This document shows positions 43,989 to 53,224 of a DNA stretch of 64,000 nucleotides, one piece after another. The stretch's first letter is position 1, and the number at the start of each line of letters is the position of its first letter. Below the pieces are notes generated by a model. It had not been told where the DNA came from and did not search any database. It was given only the letters and a program-made list of their open reading frames with translations. Origin of the DNA: Bog-756 sp963737625 (GTDB taxonomy: Bacteria; Actinomycetota; Acidimicrobiia; Acidimicrobiales; RAAP-2); contig CAVTTK010000002.1 in NCBI GenBank assembly GCA_963737625.1, positions 496,001-560,000 on the forward strand. The letters run 5' to 3'. A program made the translations under genes and the position numbers.

Positions 43989-45014
43989 TCAGTCCTGGCC
44001 TTCGGAGCGTTGTGCACGGGAGGGCGCCTTGTCCAGAACCTTGGCGAAGAGGGCCTCGAACTCGGCGCTGGTCCGACACCGGCGCATCCCGGCCACGATC
44101 GAGTCCATCTTTCGGTCGATGCGCCCCCCGCCCACCTCGAGGAGCCACTGGTGAGTGCTCGGTCGGAACGCCGCCCCACCATCCGCTCGACGTAGCTCCC
44201 GTCCGACGTCGGAGTCGACGGCGTCACTGGTGAAGAGGACGATGAAGCGTGCCCACCCGATGGACTCGTGCTTCCATGAGGCCGCGCCTTCGAGGCGGGC
44301 CAACTCCTTCCAGAATTCCTTGGGGAATCGCTCGGCCCATTGGTCGATGTCCTCGGCGATGAGGGCCTGCACATAGCGTTGGGCGGACTGTCTGGCTCGC
44401 AGGAAGCGATAGCCAGTGGCGTCGTCCACGAGGCCGACAATTCCGGTAGTGGCCGATGCCCGGAGGATCGCCTCGGCCACTTCGGCAGCCCGGGCCGGCT
44501 GTTTCTTCAGCGGTCCGGATGCCCGGGCCGAGAGGAACAGATCGCAGAGGCCGCCCACCGTGGTGGCCTCATATCCGGACACGGGGGCCGCTTGTCCCGG
44601 AACACGGAAGGCAACCGTCGGATAGTGGGCGGGAGCAGCCTCGACTCGGGGAAGTTTGCGGATGATCCGGTCGAGCACGTCCGGCGAGCGTCCTCCGGTG
44701 AAGGCCTCCATGACGCCTTCCTCCTCGAGTGTCCGGCGCCCGTCGCTCAGGACATGGCCCTCGAGATCGACACCGCCCAAGGTCAGGTGTCCATGGAACA
44801 GCGATTGGGCCAGTCCGTCGGTCTCGGAACCGTCGCCCACCGGTCCCGCGAGTACCTTTCCCGACTTCGCCCACCGGGCCCGGACGGCACGACGGGCGAT
44901 CTCGCTCCGCTCGGCCGGCGTGAGGGCCCGGGCCCGGGCCTGACCGCCTTTCTTGGCCCCCAGGCGACCGAGCTCTCGCCCCGCGCTACTTGCCTTCTCT
45001 TGTTCGTCGGCCAT
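43989..45014 (-). CDS. P63C-domain-like protein
   Basis: A 341-residue protein. A basic N-terminal region (AGRELGRLGAKKGGQARARA, then RAVRARWAKSGK) is followed by a P63C-like domain with TTVGGLCDLFLSARASG, RFLRARQSAQRYVQALIAED and FPKEFWKELARLEG, the best-preserved part of that family. The function is unknown; the family occurs in phages, plasmids and bacterial chromosomes. The start at MADEQEK is preferred; Met codons exist 24 to 27 bases upstream. Two copies of an ACTTRCCCGGG-like palindrome lie about 50 bases upstream. Confidence 0.62.
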   Translation of the reverse strand: MADEQEKASSAGRELGRLGAKKGGQARARALTPAERSEIARRAVRARWAKSGKVLAGPVGDGSETDGLAQSLFHGHLTLGGVDLEGHVLSDGRRTLEEEGVMEAFTGGRSPDVLDRIIRKLPRVEAAPAHYPTVAFRVPGQAAPVSGYEATTVGGLCDLFLSARASGPLKKQPARAAEVAEAILRASATTGIVGLVDDATGYRFLRARQSAQRYVQALIAEDIDQWAERFPKEFWKELARLEGAASWKHESIGWARFIVLFTSDAVDSDVGRELRRADGGAAFRPSTHQWLLEVGGGRIDRKMDSIVAGMRRCRTSAEFEALFAKVLDKAPSRAQRSEGQD

Positions 45015-45060
45015 GCCGCTGTACCCCCGCTCCATCATGGTCTCCAATCCGCCGCCGTAG

Positions 45061-45097
45061 CTTACTCGGGTAAGTAACAAGCCTACCCGGGCAAGTA
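45061..45097. promoter_or_regulatory. pair of palindromic operator-like motifs upstream of the P63C gene
   Basis: Copy one is CTTACTCGGGTAAG at 45061-45074; copy two is CTACCCGGGCAAGTAG at 45083-45098. Their CYCGGG centres are 21 bases apart, two helical turns, so dimers could bind side by side. The same motif recurs at 47184-47222. The form resembles operators of MarR-like dimeric repressors, which is an inference. Confidence 0.55.
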
Positions 45098-45445
45098 GGA
45101 CACTGGATGAATCCGGGTACCTTTCGCTTCGGGGATCGTCGACCTCACCACCGTCTGGAGGTTGTGATGGCGACATGCCGGGGTCGAGCCGAGTCAGTGG
45201 TGTGAGCCGATCGCCGCCGGATGGTCCGACCTGCGAACGCGTTGCGTGGCGATGACCGGGCAAAGTTCCATCTCTCCTATCCGTGCGAGATTGCCGTCGG
45301 TATGCTTCGAGCGGTTCATAGCTACCGAATTCGGACACACGGACTGTCAGTGGCCTTCGATACGCAAGGAGGGTCGGACGGGCCGGGCCGAGGTCGGAGG
45401 CATGGTCAGTGAAGGGGCACAGCAGTTGAAGCGTTGGGGCAAACC

Positions 45446-46918
45446 GTGAAGCAGTGGTTCCGTTGGTTGACTGGTGACGCCCCCAGTCCCGACAGGCACG
45501 CCGGTTCCTACTTCGCCGCCTTCGTGGCCGGCCTCGTCATCCTCGGGGCGATTGTGTTCGCCGTCCAAGGTTCACCCAGTCCAGGGGGATCCTCCGGCGG
45601 TCAAGGCGCTCAGAGTTCCCCGCCGATCAGTCCCTCGTCCACGCTGCCGGATAACGCCATCACGCCCAGCAGCCCCTCCTCCGGATCCACGGGTTCGAAC
45701 GGCAGCTCCGAGTCGACGACCACCACCACCCCGAAGTCGACGACCACGACCACCTTGCCGAGCACCCCCACCACCACCACCCCCACCACCACACCCGTGG
45801 GTACGAGCACGACCGTGGCTCATCCGGTCACTACTCCAGCGGCTCCGACCCTGTCCGGGACCCCGCCGAGCCCGCCGATGACCGTCCGGGCGGGCATCGG
45901 TCACGGATCGGCCCGCATCACCTGGTCGACTCCCGTTTCCAGCGGCACCTCTCCCTTGGAGGGCTACAACGTCTACGTTTCCACCGCCCCGGGGAAGGAG
46001 GGTGTGGAACCGGTGAACAGTCTGCCGACCTCGGGTCTGGCCTATGTCGTTCCGGGCCTCCAGGCCGGTACGACCTACTTCTTCGTGGTGCGAGCGGTCA
46101 GCGCCGTCGGGGTGTCATTGCCCTCGACCGAGGTGTCCTCGACCCCGACGAACGCCGTGTCGTTGTCGTTCGGCTTTCGGGCTCCCGTCACGGGGATCGC
46201 GTCGAACCCGGAGGGTACGGGATACTGGTTGGTGAACGAATCCGGTGCGGTCTCCGCTCATGGTGCGGCCATGAGCTACGGATCGACCGCCGGGCTCACG
46301 CTGAATGCTCCCATCGTGGGCGTGGCCTCGACCGTCAACGGTAACGGGTACTGGGAGGTGGCCGCGGACGGAGGGGTCTTCTCCTTCGGCGACGCCGCCT
46401 TCTACGGCAGTATGGCCGTTCGCACCATCAACGCCCCGGTGGTGGCCATGGCGGTGACTCACGACGGGGGCGGCTATTGGCTGGTCGCCGCGGACGGAGG
46501 GGTCTTCTCCTTCGGCGATGCTGCCTTCCACGGCAGCCTGGCCACCCGAACGCTGGGCGCCCCAATCGTCGGGATGGCGGGGACCGCCGACGGTGGTGGC
46601 TATTGGCTGGTGGCCTCCGACGGAGCCATCACCCACTTCGGCGACGCCGCCTCCTACGGAAGCGTGGCCGGCCGGAAGCTCAATGCCCCGGTGGTGGCCA
46701 TGGCGGCCGCCCCCGACGGCAGCGGGTACTGGGAGGTCGCCGCGGATGGCGGGGTCTTCGCCTTCGGGTCAGCCCATTTCCATGGGGGAGCGGCCCAGAC
46801 GCCGCTCAACGCTCCCGTGACCGGAGTGGCCACGGACGACGCCACCGGCGGTTACTGGCTGGTGGCGTGGGATGGCGGTGTGTTCTCCTTCGGCGCCCCC
46901 TTCTTCGGCGCTGCCTGA
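45446..46918 (+). CDS. membrane-anchored FN3 protein with six 42-residue propeller-like repeats
   Basis: About 490 residues. An N-terminal membrane helix (FVAGLVILGAIVFAVQG, near 30-46) is followed by a long Pro/Ser/Thr-rich linker with Thr runs (to ~130) and a fibronectin type III domain (about 135-235: SARITWSTPVSSGTSPLEGY, TTYFFVVRAVSAVGVSLP). Then come six repeats of 42 residues, of which GYWEVAADGGVFSFGDA is the core. These repeats are a hallmark of Acidimicrobiia exported proteins and probably fold as a beta-propeller. The protein probably sits outside the cell, tethered by the helix. The GTG start at 45446 is a choice over TTG 45434. Confidence 0.82.
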   Translation: MKQWFRWLTGDAPSPDRHAGSYFAAFVAGLVILGAIVFAVQGSPSPGGSSGGQGAQSSPPISPSSTLPDNAITPSSPSSGSTGSNGSSESTTTTTPKSTTTTTLPSTPTTTTPTTTPVGTSTTVAHPVTTPAAPTLSGTPPSPPMTVRAGIGHGSARITWSTPVSSGTSPLEGYNVYVSTAPGKEGVEPVNSLPTSGLAYVVPGLQAGTTYFFVVRAVSAVGVSLPSTEVSSTPTNAVSLSFGFRAPVTGIASNPEGTGYWLVNESGAVSAHGAAMSYGSTAGLTLNAPIVGVASTVNGNGYWEVAADGGVFSFGDAAFYGSMAVRTINAPVVAMAVTHDGGGYWLVAADGGVFSFGDAAFHGSLATRTLGAPIVGMAGTADGGGYWLVASDGAITHFGDAASYGSVAGRKLNAPVVAMAAAPDGSGYWEVAADGGVFAFGSAHFHGGAAQTPLNAPVTGVATDDATGGYWLVAWDGGVFSFGAPFFGAA

Positions 46919-47297
46919 CCCGACCTCGTTCTGTCCGTAGGGTCTCAGAAGCGGCCCCAGAAGCGCTCCGGACGTCCTTCCGCCCCAGCCCGCCGGGGCG
47001 GCCTGCGGCCGGGGGGAGGAGGTGGCTGGGGCGGTCTCGTGACGCACCACCGGCCCCCTGGCCCGCGCCGCACCTGTACGGTCCGTCACGCTCAGTGGCG
47101 AACGGGACGGTGAAGGATCGATGGCCCCGCTGGCCGCTTCGGCCGCGGTCCCATCCACCACCCGGACAATGTGGCCCTGACATACTTACCCGGGCAGGTG
47201 TACCGAGATACTTGCCCGGGAAGGAAAACCGGGGGATGGCTCGCCGGTTCGCTTCGCGGGATGTTGCTGTCAGTACCCTGGTGCCGGTGATCCATCC
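46919..47297. other. intergenic region upstream of the aquaporin
   Basis: About 380 bases without a gene. It contains the second pair of CCCGGG-centred motifs at 47184-47222 and presumably the aquaporin promoter. Confidence 0.5.
47184..47222. promoter_or_regulatory. pair of palindromic operator-like motifs upstream of the aquaporin gene
   Basis: ACTTACCCGGGCAGGT begins at 47184 and ACTTGCCCGGGAAGG at 47210; their CCCGGG centres are 26 bases apart. They share ACTTRCCCGGG with the motifs upstream of the P63C gene and lie about 80-110 bases before the aquaporin start. Confidence 0.55.
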
Positions 47298-48149
47298 ATG
47301 AGCAACGAGCGGGAACTCCCGGGGGTGCGGTTCACCGGGGACGGCGCGGGCGACGGTCACTTCCCCGTCCAGACCGCCGAGCAGCGCCTGGTCCAGATGA
47401 TCCGGGACTTCGACGACCCGCGACAGGAGTGGCGTCGACTCTTCGCCGAGCTGTTCGGCACCTTCCTTCTGGTGCTGGTGGCCGCCGGCGGAGGCATGAT
47501 GGACAAGGCCTTCCCCGGCGCCGTCGGACGGTCGGCGGCCGTGGTGGCGCCGGGGCTGATGCTGATGGCCATCATCCTCTTCATGGGCAAGGTGTCCGGA
47601 GCCCACCTCAACCCTGCAGCCAGCCTCGGCTTCGCCCTGCGGGGTGACTTCCGGTGGCGACGGGTCCCCGGCTACATCCTGGTCCAACTGGCCGGGGCCG
47701 CCCTGGCCGCGTGGTTCCTCCAGTCCGTGATCCACGTCTCGGCCCAGCACGGATCGACGTATCCCGCACCGAGCAGCTCGTCGTTCGACGCCATGCTGAT
47801 GGAGGCGGTACTGACCCTGGGGCTGGTCAGCGTGATCCTGGGGACGGCCTCGGGCGCGCAACAGGTCGGACTCTTCGGAGCCCTCGGGGTCGGTGGCTAC
47901 GTGGCCCTGGCCGGGCTGTGGGCCAGTCCGCTGTCGGGGGCGTCGATGAACCCGGCCCGAACCTTCGGGCCCGACCTGGTGAGCATGGACTTCGCCCACT
48001 TCTGGGTGTATGTGGTCGGTCCCCTGCTCGGGGCGGTGGTGGCCGTCGGCATCGCCTGGATGCTGCGCGGGCCGGGGGGAGGCCGGACCGGGTCGCTGGC
48101 CGCCCAGGGCACATTGGCACCGGAGATCAAGCGCCCCGAGAGGGATTGA
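47298..48149 (+). CDS. aquaporin / major intrinsic protein
   Basis: A 283-residue channel protein. The two half-helix motifs are present: GAHLNPAAS (about 101-109) and GASMNPARTFGP (about 214-225). Six membrane helices are expected between residues 45 and 260. The N-terminal ~45 residues are soluble and acidic, and the C-terminus is basic. The selectivity between water and glycerol cannot be read safely. The gene is preceded by the second pair of palindromic motifs and ends 11 bases from the convergent FAD gene. Confidence 0.93.
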   Translation: MSNERELPGVRFTGDGAGDGHFPVQTAEQRLVQMIRDFDDPRQEWRRLFAELFGTFLLVLVAAGGGMMDKAFPGAVGRSAAVVAPGLMLMAIILFMGKVSGAHLNPAASLGFALRGDFRWRRVPGYILVQLAGAALAAWFLQSVIHVSAQHGSTYPAPSSSSFDAMLMEAVLTLGLVSVILGTASGAQQVGLFGALGVGGYVALAGLWASPLSGASMNPARTFGPDLVSMDFAHFWVYVVGPLLGAVVAVGIAWMLRGPGGGRTGSLAAQGTLAPEIKRPERD

Positions 48150-48160
48150 GGGAGCTGGCG

Positions 48161-49565
48161 CTAACCGCCCAGCACCCGGTCGAGAGCACCGCGCGTGCCA
48201 GGTGGTCCGACCGGACTGCTCCTCGGCCCGGTCGGCGCGGGCGGCCAGGCGGAGGCCGGCATTGATGCCCAGATAGCGCATCGGCTCGGGCTCCCACCGC
48301 CTGGACCGGTGGCCGACCCAGGGCAGGGCGGTCAGCTCGGTGTCCCGCTTCAGGATCAGGTCGCGGAGGGTCCGCCCGGCCAGGTTGGTGGTGGACACCC
48401 CGTCACCCACGTAGCCCCCCGCCCACCCCATCCCGGTCCGCCCGTCGAGTCCGACGGAGGTGAACCAGTCGCGGGCGATGCCCAGCGGGCCGCCCCACCG
48501 GTGGGTGATCTCGAACCCGGCCAGCGCCGGAAAGAGGTCGACCAGCGTGCGGCGAAGGGCCTCGTGCACGCCGCCGTCGCGGTCGTACCCCGGTCGGATG
48601 GAGGAGCCGAAGTGGTAGGGGGCGCCGCGTCCGCCGAAGGCCATCCGGCCGTCCACCGTCCGCTGCCCGTAGATGACCAGGTGCCGGTGGTCGGCAAACG
48701 TCTCCCGCCGGTTCAGCCCGGCCCGGTCCCAGAACGTATCGGGCAGGGGCTCGGTGGCGATCATCAGCGAGTACACCGGGACCAGGGTGCGCTCCTCGCC
48801 CTTCAGCGTGCGGGTGTAGCCCTCGGTGGCGCGGACCACCACGTCGGCCCGGACCGTCCCCCGCGACGTCTGCACGGCGCCGGGCCCGATGGACCGGGCC
48901 TCGGTCCCCTCGTAGACGGCCACGCCGCGCCGCTCCACCGCCTCGGCCAGCCCCCGCACCAGCCGCGCCGGGTCCACCGCGGCACAGTGTGGGGTGTAGG
49001 TGCCACCCAGCACGCTCGTGGCCCGGGCCATGGTGGCCGCCTCGGCCGCCGAGAGCAGTCGGAGGTCGTCTTCCCCGATTCCGGCCGAACGTGCCGCGGC
49101 CACCTCCTGGCGGGTCCGCTCCCACTGGGGCCCGGTCCGGGCCAGCACCACCGTCCCCCCATGGGCGAACCCGCACTCGATGGGCTCGTCGGCGACCACC
49201 CGGCCCACTTCGGCGACGGTGCCCACCATGGCCCGCCGCATGGCCGTCGCCGCCCCGGGTCCCGCCTCCCGGTTGAGCCGCTCGTCGGGAACGGCGAAGA
49301 GCGCCGAGCACCAACCGCCGTTCCGTCCCGACGCCCCGAAGCCCACGACGTCACGCTCCAGGATGGCGATGCGCAGCGTGGGGTCCGCCTCGGCCAGGTA
49401 GTACGCCGTCCACAGGCCGGTGAACCCGCCGCCCACGACCACCACGTCGACGTCGAGGTCGCCGGGCAGTGGCGCCCGGACCTCGAGGGGATCGGGGAGC
49501 CCGTCCCACCACAGGGAGAGCCGTCGGTACTGCTCGCCCCCTGGCGGATTCAGAGCTGCTTCCAC
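48161..49565 (-). CDS. FAD-dependent oxidoreductase, PuuB-like (frame break near the 3' end)
   Basis: About 467 residues of the DAO/PuuB type. The FAD fold is VDVVVVGGGFTGLWTAYYLA (about 36-55), then GFGASGRNGGWCSALF, RTFADHR-like and GMGWAGGYVGDGVSTTNLAG near the end, characteristic of gamma-glutamylputrescine or glycine-type oxidoreductases. The uninterrupted frame runs on through antisense sequence of the aquaporin to 46806, which is implausible. With one base removed near 48205-48212 it ends naturally (GALDRVLGG, then stop 48161-48163). The GTG start overlaps the aminotransferase end by 16 bases. Confidence 0.82.
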
Positions 49566-50914
49566 GCTTCGGTCAGAACCGTCCGCAGGATCGACGTCAT
49601 GATCTCGAACTCCTCGGGGCCGCAGGTGAGCGGAGGAGCCAGCTGCACCACCGGATCGCCCCGGTCGTCGGCCCGGCAGATCAGGCCGGCCTCGTACAGC
49701 GCTCCGGACAGGAAGCCCCGGAGCAGGCGCTCGGCCTCGTCGTCGTCGAAGGTCTCCCGGGTGTCCTTGTCCTTGACCATCTCGATCCCGTAGAAGTAGC
49801 CCGCACCCCGGACGTCGCCCACGATGGGAAGGTCGCGGAGCGTGTCCAGCGCGGCCTTGAACTCGGCCTCGTGCTGGCGGACGTTCTCCAACAGGCCCTC
49901 CTTCTCGAACACGTCCAGATTGGCCAGGGCCACCGCCGAGCTCACCGGGTGGCCGCCGAACGTGACCCCGTGGAGGAAGCTCTCGCCGGCCAGGAACGGC
50001 TCCACCAGCCTGTCGCTGACCGCCATGGCTCCGAGCGGGGAGTACCCACTGGTCAGGCCCTTGGCCATGGTGACGATGTCGGGCTCGTAGCCGTAGCGCT
50101 CGGCCCCGAAATAGTGGCCCAGCCGCCCGAAGGCGCAGATGACCTCGTCGGACACCAGGAGCACGCCGTACTTGTCGCAGATCTCCCGGACTCGCTGGAA
50201 GTAGCCGGGGGGAGGAGGGAAGCACCCACCGGCGTTCTGCACCGGCTCGAGGAAGACGGCCGCCACCGTCTCGGGGCCCTCCTGCAGAATGGCCTGCTCG
50301 ATCGAGTCGGCCGCCCAGCGGCCGAAGGCCTCGAGGTCGTCGGCGAAGTAGGGGGCCCGGTAGAAATTGGTATTGGGCACCTTGACGGCACCGGCCACCA
50401 GGGGCTCGAACGGCGTCTTGATCTCGGTCACCCCGGTGATGGACAGCGCTCCCATGGTGGCGCCGTGGTAGGCGATGTTCCGACTGATCACCTTCATCCG
50501 CTCGGGCTGGCCGGTGACCCTGAAGTATTGCCGGGCCAGCTTCCACGCCGACTCCACGGCCTCGGATCCCCCGGTGGTGAAGAAGATGCGGTTGCAGTCC
50601 CCCGGAGTCAGCTCGGCCAGGCGGTCGGCCAACTCGATGGCCATGGGATGGGCATAGCTCCAAATGGGAAAGTAGGCCAGGGTGCCGGCCTGCCGGGCCG
50701 CCGCCTCGGCCAGCTCGGTGCGACCGTGACCGACCTGGCTGGTGAACAGGCCGGACAGACCGTCGAGGTAGCGCTTGCCGTACTGGTCGTAGACGTAGAC
50801 GCCTTCCCCCCGCACGATGATCGGGACCTGATTGGTCTCGGACATCCGAGTGAAGTGCATCCACAGGTGCCGGTGGGCATTCTCCTGCATGGCGAAGTTG
50901 GAAATGTCGGTCAT
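49550..50914 (-). CDS. class III PLP aminotransferase (omega-amino acid:pyruvate type)
   Basis: A 454-residue aminotransferase. The PLP-phosphate contact GGSEAVESAWKLARQYF (about 114), the Asp in LLVSDEVICAFGR (about 262), the Schiff-base Lys in TMAKGLTSGYSPLGA (about 288) and the partner-subunit HGVTFGGHPVSSAVALAN are all present. It resembles putrescine- or beta-alanine-pyruvate aminotransferases that make alanine. The ATG overlaps the stop of the Lrp/AsnC gene (ATGA), and the FAD gene follows with overlap: a three-gene coupled operon. Confidence 0.93.
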   Translation of the reverse strand: MTDISNFAMQENAHRHLWMHFTRMSETNQVPIIVRGEGVYVYDQYGKRYLDGLSGLFTSQVGHGRTELAEAAARQAGTLAYFPIWSYAHPMAIELADRLAELTPGDCNRIFFTTGGSEAVESAWKLARQYFRVTGQPERMKVISRNIAYHGATMGALSITGVTEIKTPFEPLVAGAVKVPNTNFYRAPYFADDLEAFGRWAADSIEQAILQEGPETVAAVFLEPVQNAGGCFPPPPGYFQRVREICDKYGVLLVSDEVICAFGRLGHYFGAERYGYEPDIVTMAKGLTSGYSPLGAMAVSDRLVEPFLAGESFLHGVTFGGHPVSSAVALANLDVFEKEGLLENVRQHEAEFKAALDTLRDLPIVGDVRGAGYFYGIEMVKDKDTRETFDDDEAERLLRGFLSGALYEAGLICRADDRGDPVVQLAPPLTCGPEEFEIMTSILRTVLTEAWKQL

Positions 50915-51390
50915 CTGGTCCCCCAGGTGTAGGTCTGCTTGGTCAACTTCAGGTACATGAACGTTTCGGTGTCGCGCACGCCGGGGATTCTGCGGATGAC
51001 CCCGTTGAGCAGTTCGAGCAAGGTGTCCTCGTCTTCGGTCACCAGCTCGACCAAGATGTCGAACGAGCCGGTGCACAGGACCACATAGTCGATGTCCTCG
51101 ACGGCGGCGAGGCGCTCGGCCACCACCCGGGTGTCACCGTCGGCCCGGATCCCCACCATGGCCTGGCTGCGGAATCCCACCTGCAGTGGGTCGGTGACCG
51201 CCACGATCTGCATCACGCCGGCGTCGCGCATCTTCTGGACCCGCTGGCGAACGGCGGCCTCGGACAGACCCACGGCTTCGGCGATGGCCCCGTACGTACG
51301 CCGGCCGTCCTGCTGCAGCTCCTCGACGATGGCCTTGTTCACCTCGTCCAAGAGTCCGTTGGACCCTGACGCCAGTCCCGGGGAGCTCAT
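50911..51390 (-). CDS. Lrp/AsnC-family regulator
   Basis: A 159-residue regulator. The helix-turn-helix is RRTYGAIAEAVGLSEAAVRQ (about 29-48); the ligand-binding RAM domain follows (FRSQAMVGIRADGDTRVVAE, then YVVLCTGSFDILVELVTEDE). Family members sense amino acids and form octamers. It is the first gene of the operon with the aminotransferase and FAD genes and is divergent from the aldehyde dehydrogenase-permease-ald set, so it probably controls both. Confidence 0.92.
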   Translation of the reverse strand: MSSPGLASGSNGLLDEVNKAIVEELQQDGRRTYGAIAEAVGLSEAAVRQRVQKMRDAGVMQIVAVTDPLQVGFRSQAMVGIRADGDTRVVAERLAAVEDIDYVVLCTGSFDILVELVTEDEDTLLELLNGVIRRIPGVRDTETFMYLKLTKQTYTWGTR

Positions 51391-51667
51391 CGTCGACCTC
51401 CGCGTCCCCCGGGGGAGCGGTGGGGGCCGGGATGGCGCGGGGGGTCTGAGCGGTGAGCGGCCATGCTCCTTCAGTTATATCAGTTCGAGCGGAAACCAGC
51501 CCGAATTTCAATGGAATCCGTAGCAACCGTGAAACTCCTTCCAGAAAAAACTTGTCTGCGGCCGATCCATCGGTAACTATGACGTCGTCGTAGATGTGGA
51601 GTGCGTGTCGTCCACCTCGTCGGGGTCCGGTGCCGACGAGGGGTTCGGAGAACCCCGGGGAGGGTCT
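51391..51667. promoter_or_regulatory. divergent control region of the amine-catabolism block
   Basis: The 277 bases between the Lrp/AsnC gene and the aldehyde dehydrogenase gene include an unusually AT-rich patch at about 51470-51560 for this genome (for instance AGTTATATCAG and CAGAAAAAACTT). It is the natural place for two divergent promoters and Lrp-type sites. Exact -35/-10 elements are not resolved. Confidence 0.45.
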
Positions 51668-53131
51668 ATGAGCAGCCAGAACTCGGAGCACGGGACCACG
51701 GGGGGCGGGAAGCTGGCCAACTTCGTGGGTGGCTCGTACGTGACGACCGAGGACGGCTCCTCGGCCACGCTGATCGACCCCAGTACCGGCGATGGTTACC
51801 TCGAGGCCCCCGTGTCCGGGGCGAAGGACGTGGACGCGGCCATGGCCGCCGCGGCCGCCGCCTTTCCCGAGTGGCGGGACGCCACCCCCTCGGTGCGCAG
51901 CCTGGCGCTGTTCCGCATCGCCGACGCCTTCGAGGCCCGGGCCGAGGATCTGGTCCGCGTGGAGAGCGCCAACACGGGAAAGCCGGTGGCCGTGACCATG
52001 GCCGAGGAGATCCCCCAGCTGGTTGATCAGATCCGCTTCTTCGCCGGCGCCGCCCGTCATCTCGAAGGCAAGTCGGCGGGCGAGTACCTGACCGACCACA
52101 CCTCGTTCATCCGGCGGGAGCCCATCGGGGTGTGCGCCGCCGTGACCCCGTGGAACTACCCGCTGATGATGGCGGTGTGGAAGTGGGCCCCCGCCCTGGC
52201 CGCCGGGAACACCATGGTGCTGAAGCCGTCGGACACCACACCGGCTTCCAGCCTGCTGATGGCCGAGATCATGTCGGAGTTCCTCCCCGACGGCGCCATC
52301 AACGTCATCTGCGGTGACCGCCAGACCGGGAGGCTGCTGGTGGAGCACCCCACCCCGGCCATGGTGTCGATCACCGGCAGTGTGAGGGCCGGGATGGAGG
52401 TGGCCGCCTCGGCGGCGGCCGATGTGAAGCGCGTCCATCTGGAGTTGGGCGGCAAGGCCCCGTGTGTGGTGTTCGACGACGCCGACATCGCCGCGGCCGC
52501 CGAGGGCATCGCCATCGCCGGCTACTTCAACGCCGGCCAGGACTGCACCGCCGCCACCCGGGTGCTGGCCGGCCCGGGGGTCTATGACGACTTCGTCTCC
52601 GCCCTGACCGAACAGGCCCGGGCCCAGACCGTCGGAGGACTGGAGACGCCCGACGCCGACTACGGCCCACTCAACAGCGCAGCCCAACTGGCCCGACTGG
52701 AAGGGTTCTTCGACCGACTCCCCTCCCATGCCGAGGTGGTCACCGGCGGTTCCCCGGTGGGCGGCCGCGGCTTTTGCTTCGCCCCGTCGGTCATCGCCGG
52801 TCTGGACCAGACCGATGAGGTCATCCAGGACGAGATGTTCGGCCCGGCCATCACCGTCCAGCGGTTCTCCGACGAGGAGCAGGCCCTGGCCTGGGCCAAC
52901 GGTGTGCGCTACGGCCTGGCTTCCAGTGTCTGGACCACCGACCACGCCCGGGCCATGCGCATGGCCAAGGGCCTCGACTTCGGCGCCGTGTGGATCAACA
53001 CCCACATCCCCATCGTGGCCGAGATGCCCCACGGCGGCTTCAAGCATTCGGGCTACGGGAAGGACCTCTCCTCCTACGGCTTCGAGGACTACACCCGCAT
53101 CAAGCACGTCATGAGCTATATCGGAAGTTGA
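51668..53131 (+). CDS. aldehyde dehydrogenase, aminobutyraldehyde type
   Basis: A 487-residue NAD-dependent enzyme of the PuuC/PatD-like group. The substrate tunnel Asn is in VTPWNYPLMMAVWKWAPALA, the catalytic Glu in LELGGKAPCVVFDDAD and the catalytic Cys in NAGQDCTAATRV. The C-terminal HGGFKHSGYGKDLSSYGFED is typical of gamma-aminobutyraldehyde and betaine-aldehyde enzymes. GGGGAGGG precedes ATG 51668. It is followed by the APC permease and ald. Confidence 0.93.
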   Translation: MSSQNSEHGTTGGGKLANFVGGSYVTTEDGSSATLIDPSTGDGYLEAPVSGAKDVDAAMAAAAAAFPEWRDATPSVRSLALFRIADAFEARAEDLVRVESANTGKPVAVTMAEEIPQLVDQIRFFAGAARHLEGKSAGEYLTDHTSFIRREPIGVCAAVTPWNYPLMMAVWKWAPALAAGNTMVLKPSDTTPASSLLMAEIMSEFLPDGAINVICGDRQTGRLLVEHPTPAMVSITGSVRAGMEVAASAAADVKRVHLELGGKAPCVVFDDADIAAAAEGIAIAGYFNAGQDCTAATRVLAGPGVYDDFVSALTEQARAQTVGGLETPDADYGPLNSAAQLARLEGFFDRLPSHAEVVTGGSPVGGRGFCFAPSVIAGLDQTDEVIQDEMFGPAITVQRFSDEEQALAWANGVRYGLASSVWTTDHARAMRMAKGLDFGAVWINTHIPIVAEMPHGGFKHSGYGKDLSSYGFEDYTRIKHVMSYIGS

Positions 53132-53224
53132 TCCACCAACGAGGGGCATCGCACCGTCCGACCTGCGCCGAACCGGTCGTAGGGCCTGTCCATGTCAGAC
53201 CAGAGCACTGCAAGGGGAGAGCAC

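Noticed and set aside
46806..50864. One 1352-residue open frame on the minus strand
   Set aside because: It joins antisense aquaporin sequence, the PuuB-like gene and out-of-frame aminotransferase sequence. Only 48.2-49.56 kb has protein family character; the rest is a high-G+C artefact plus a frame break.
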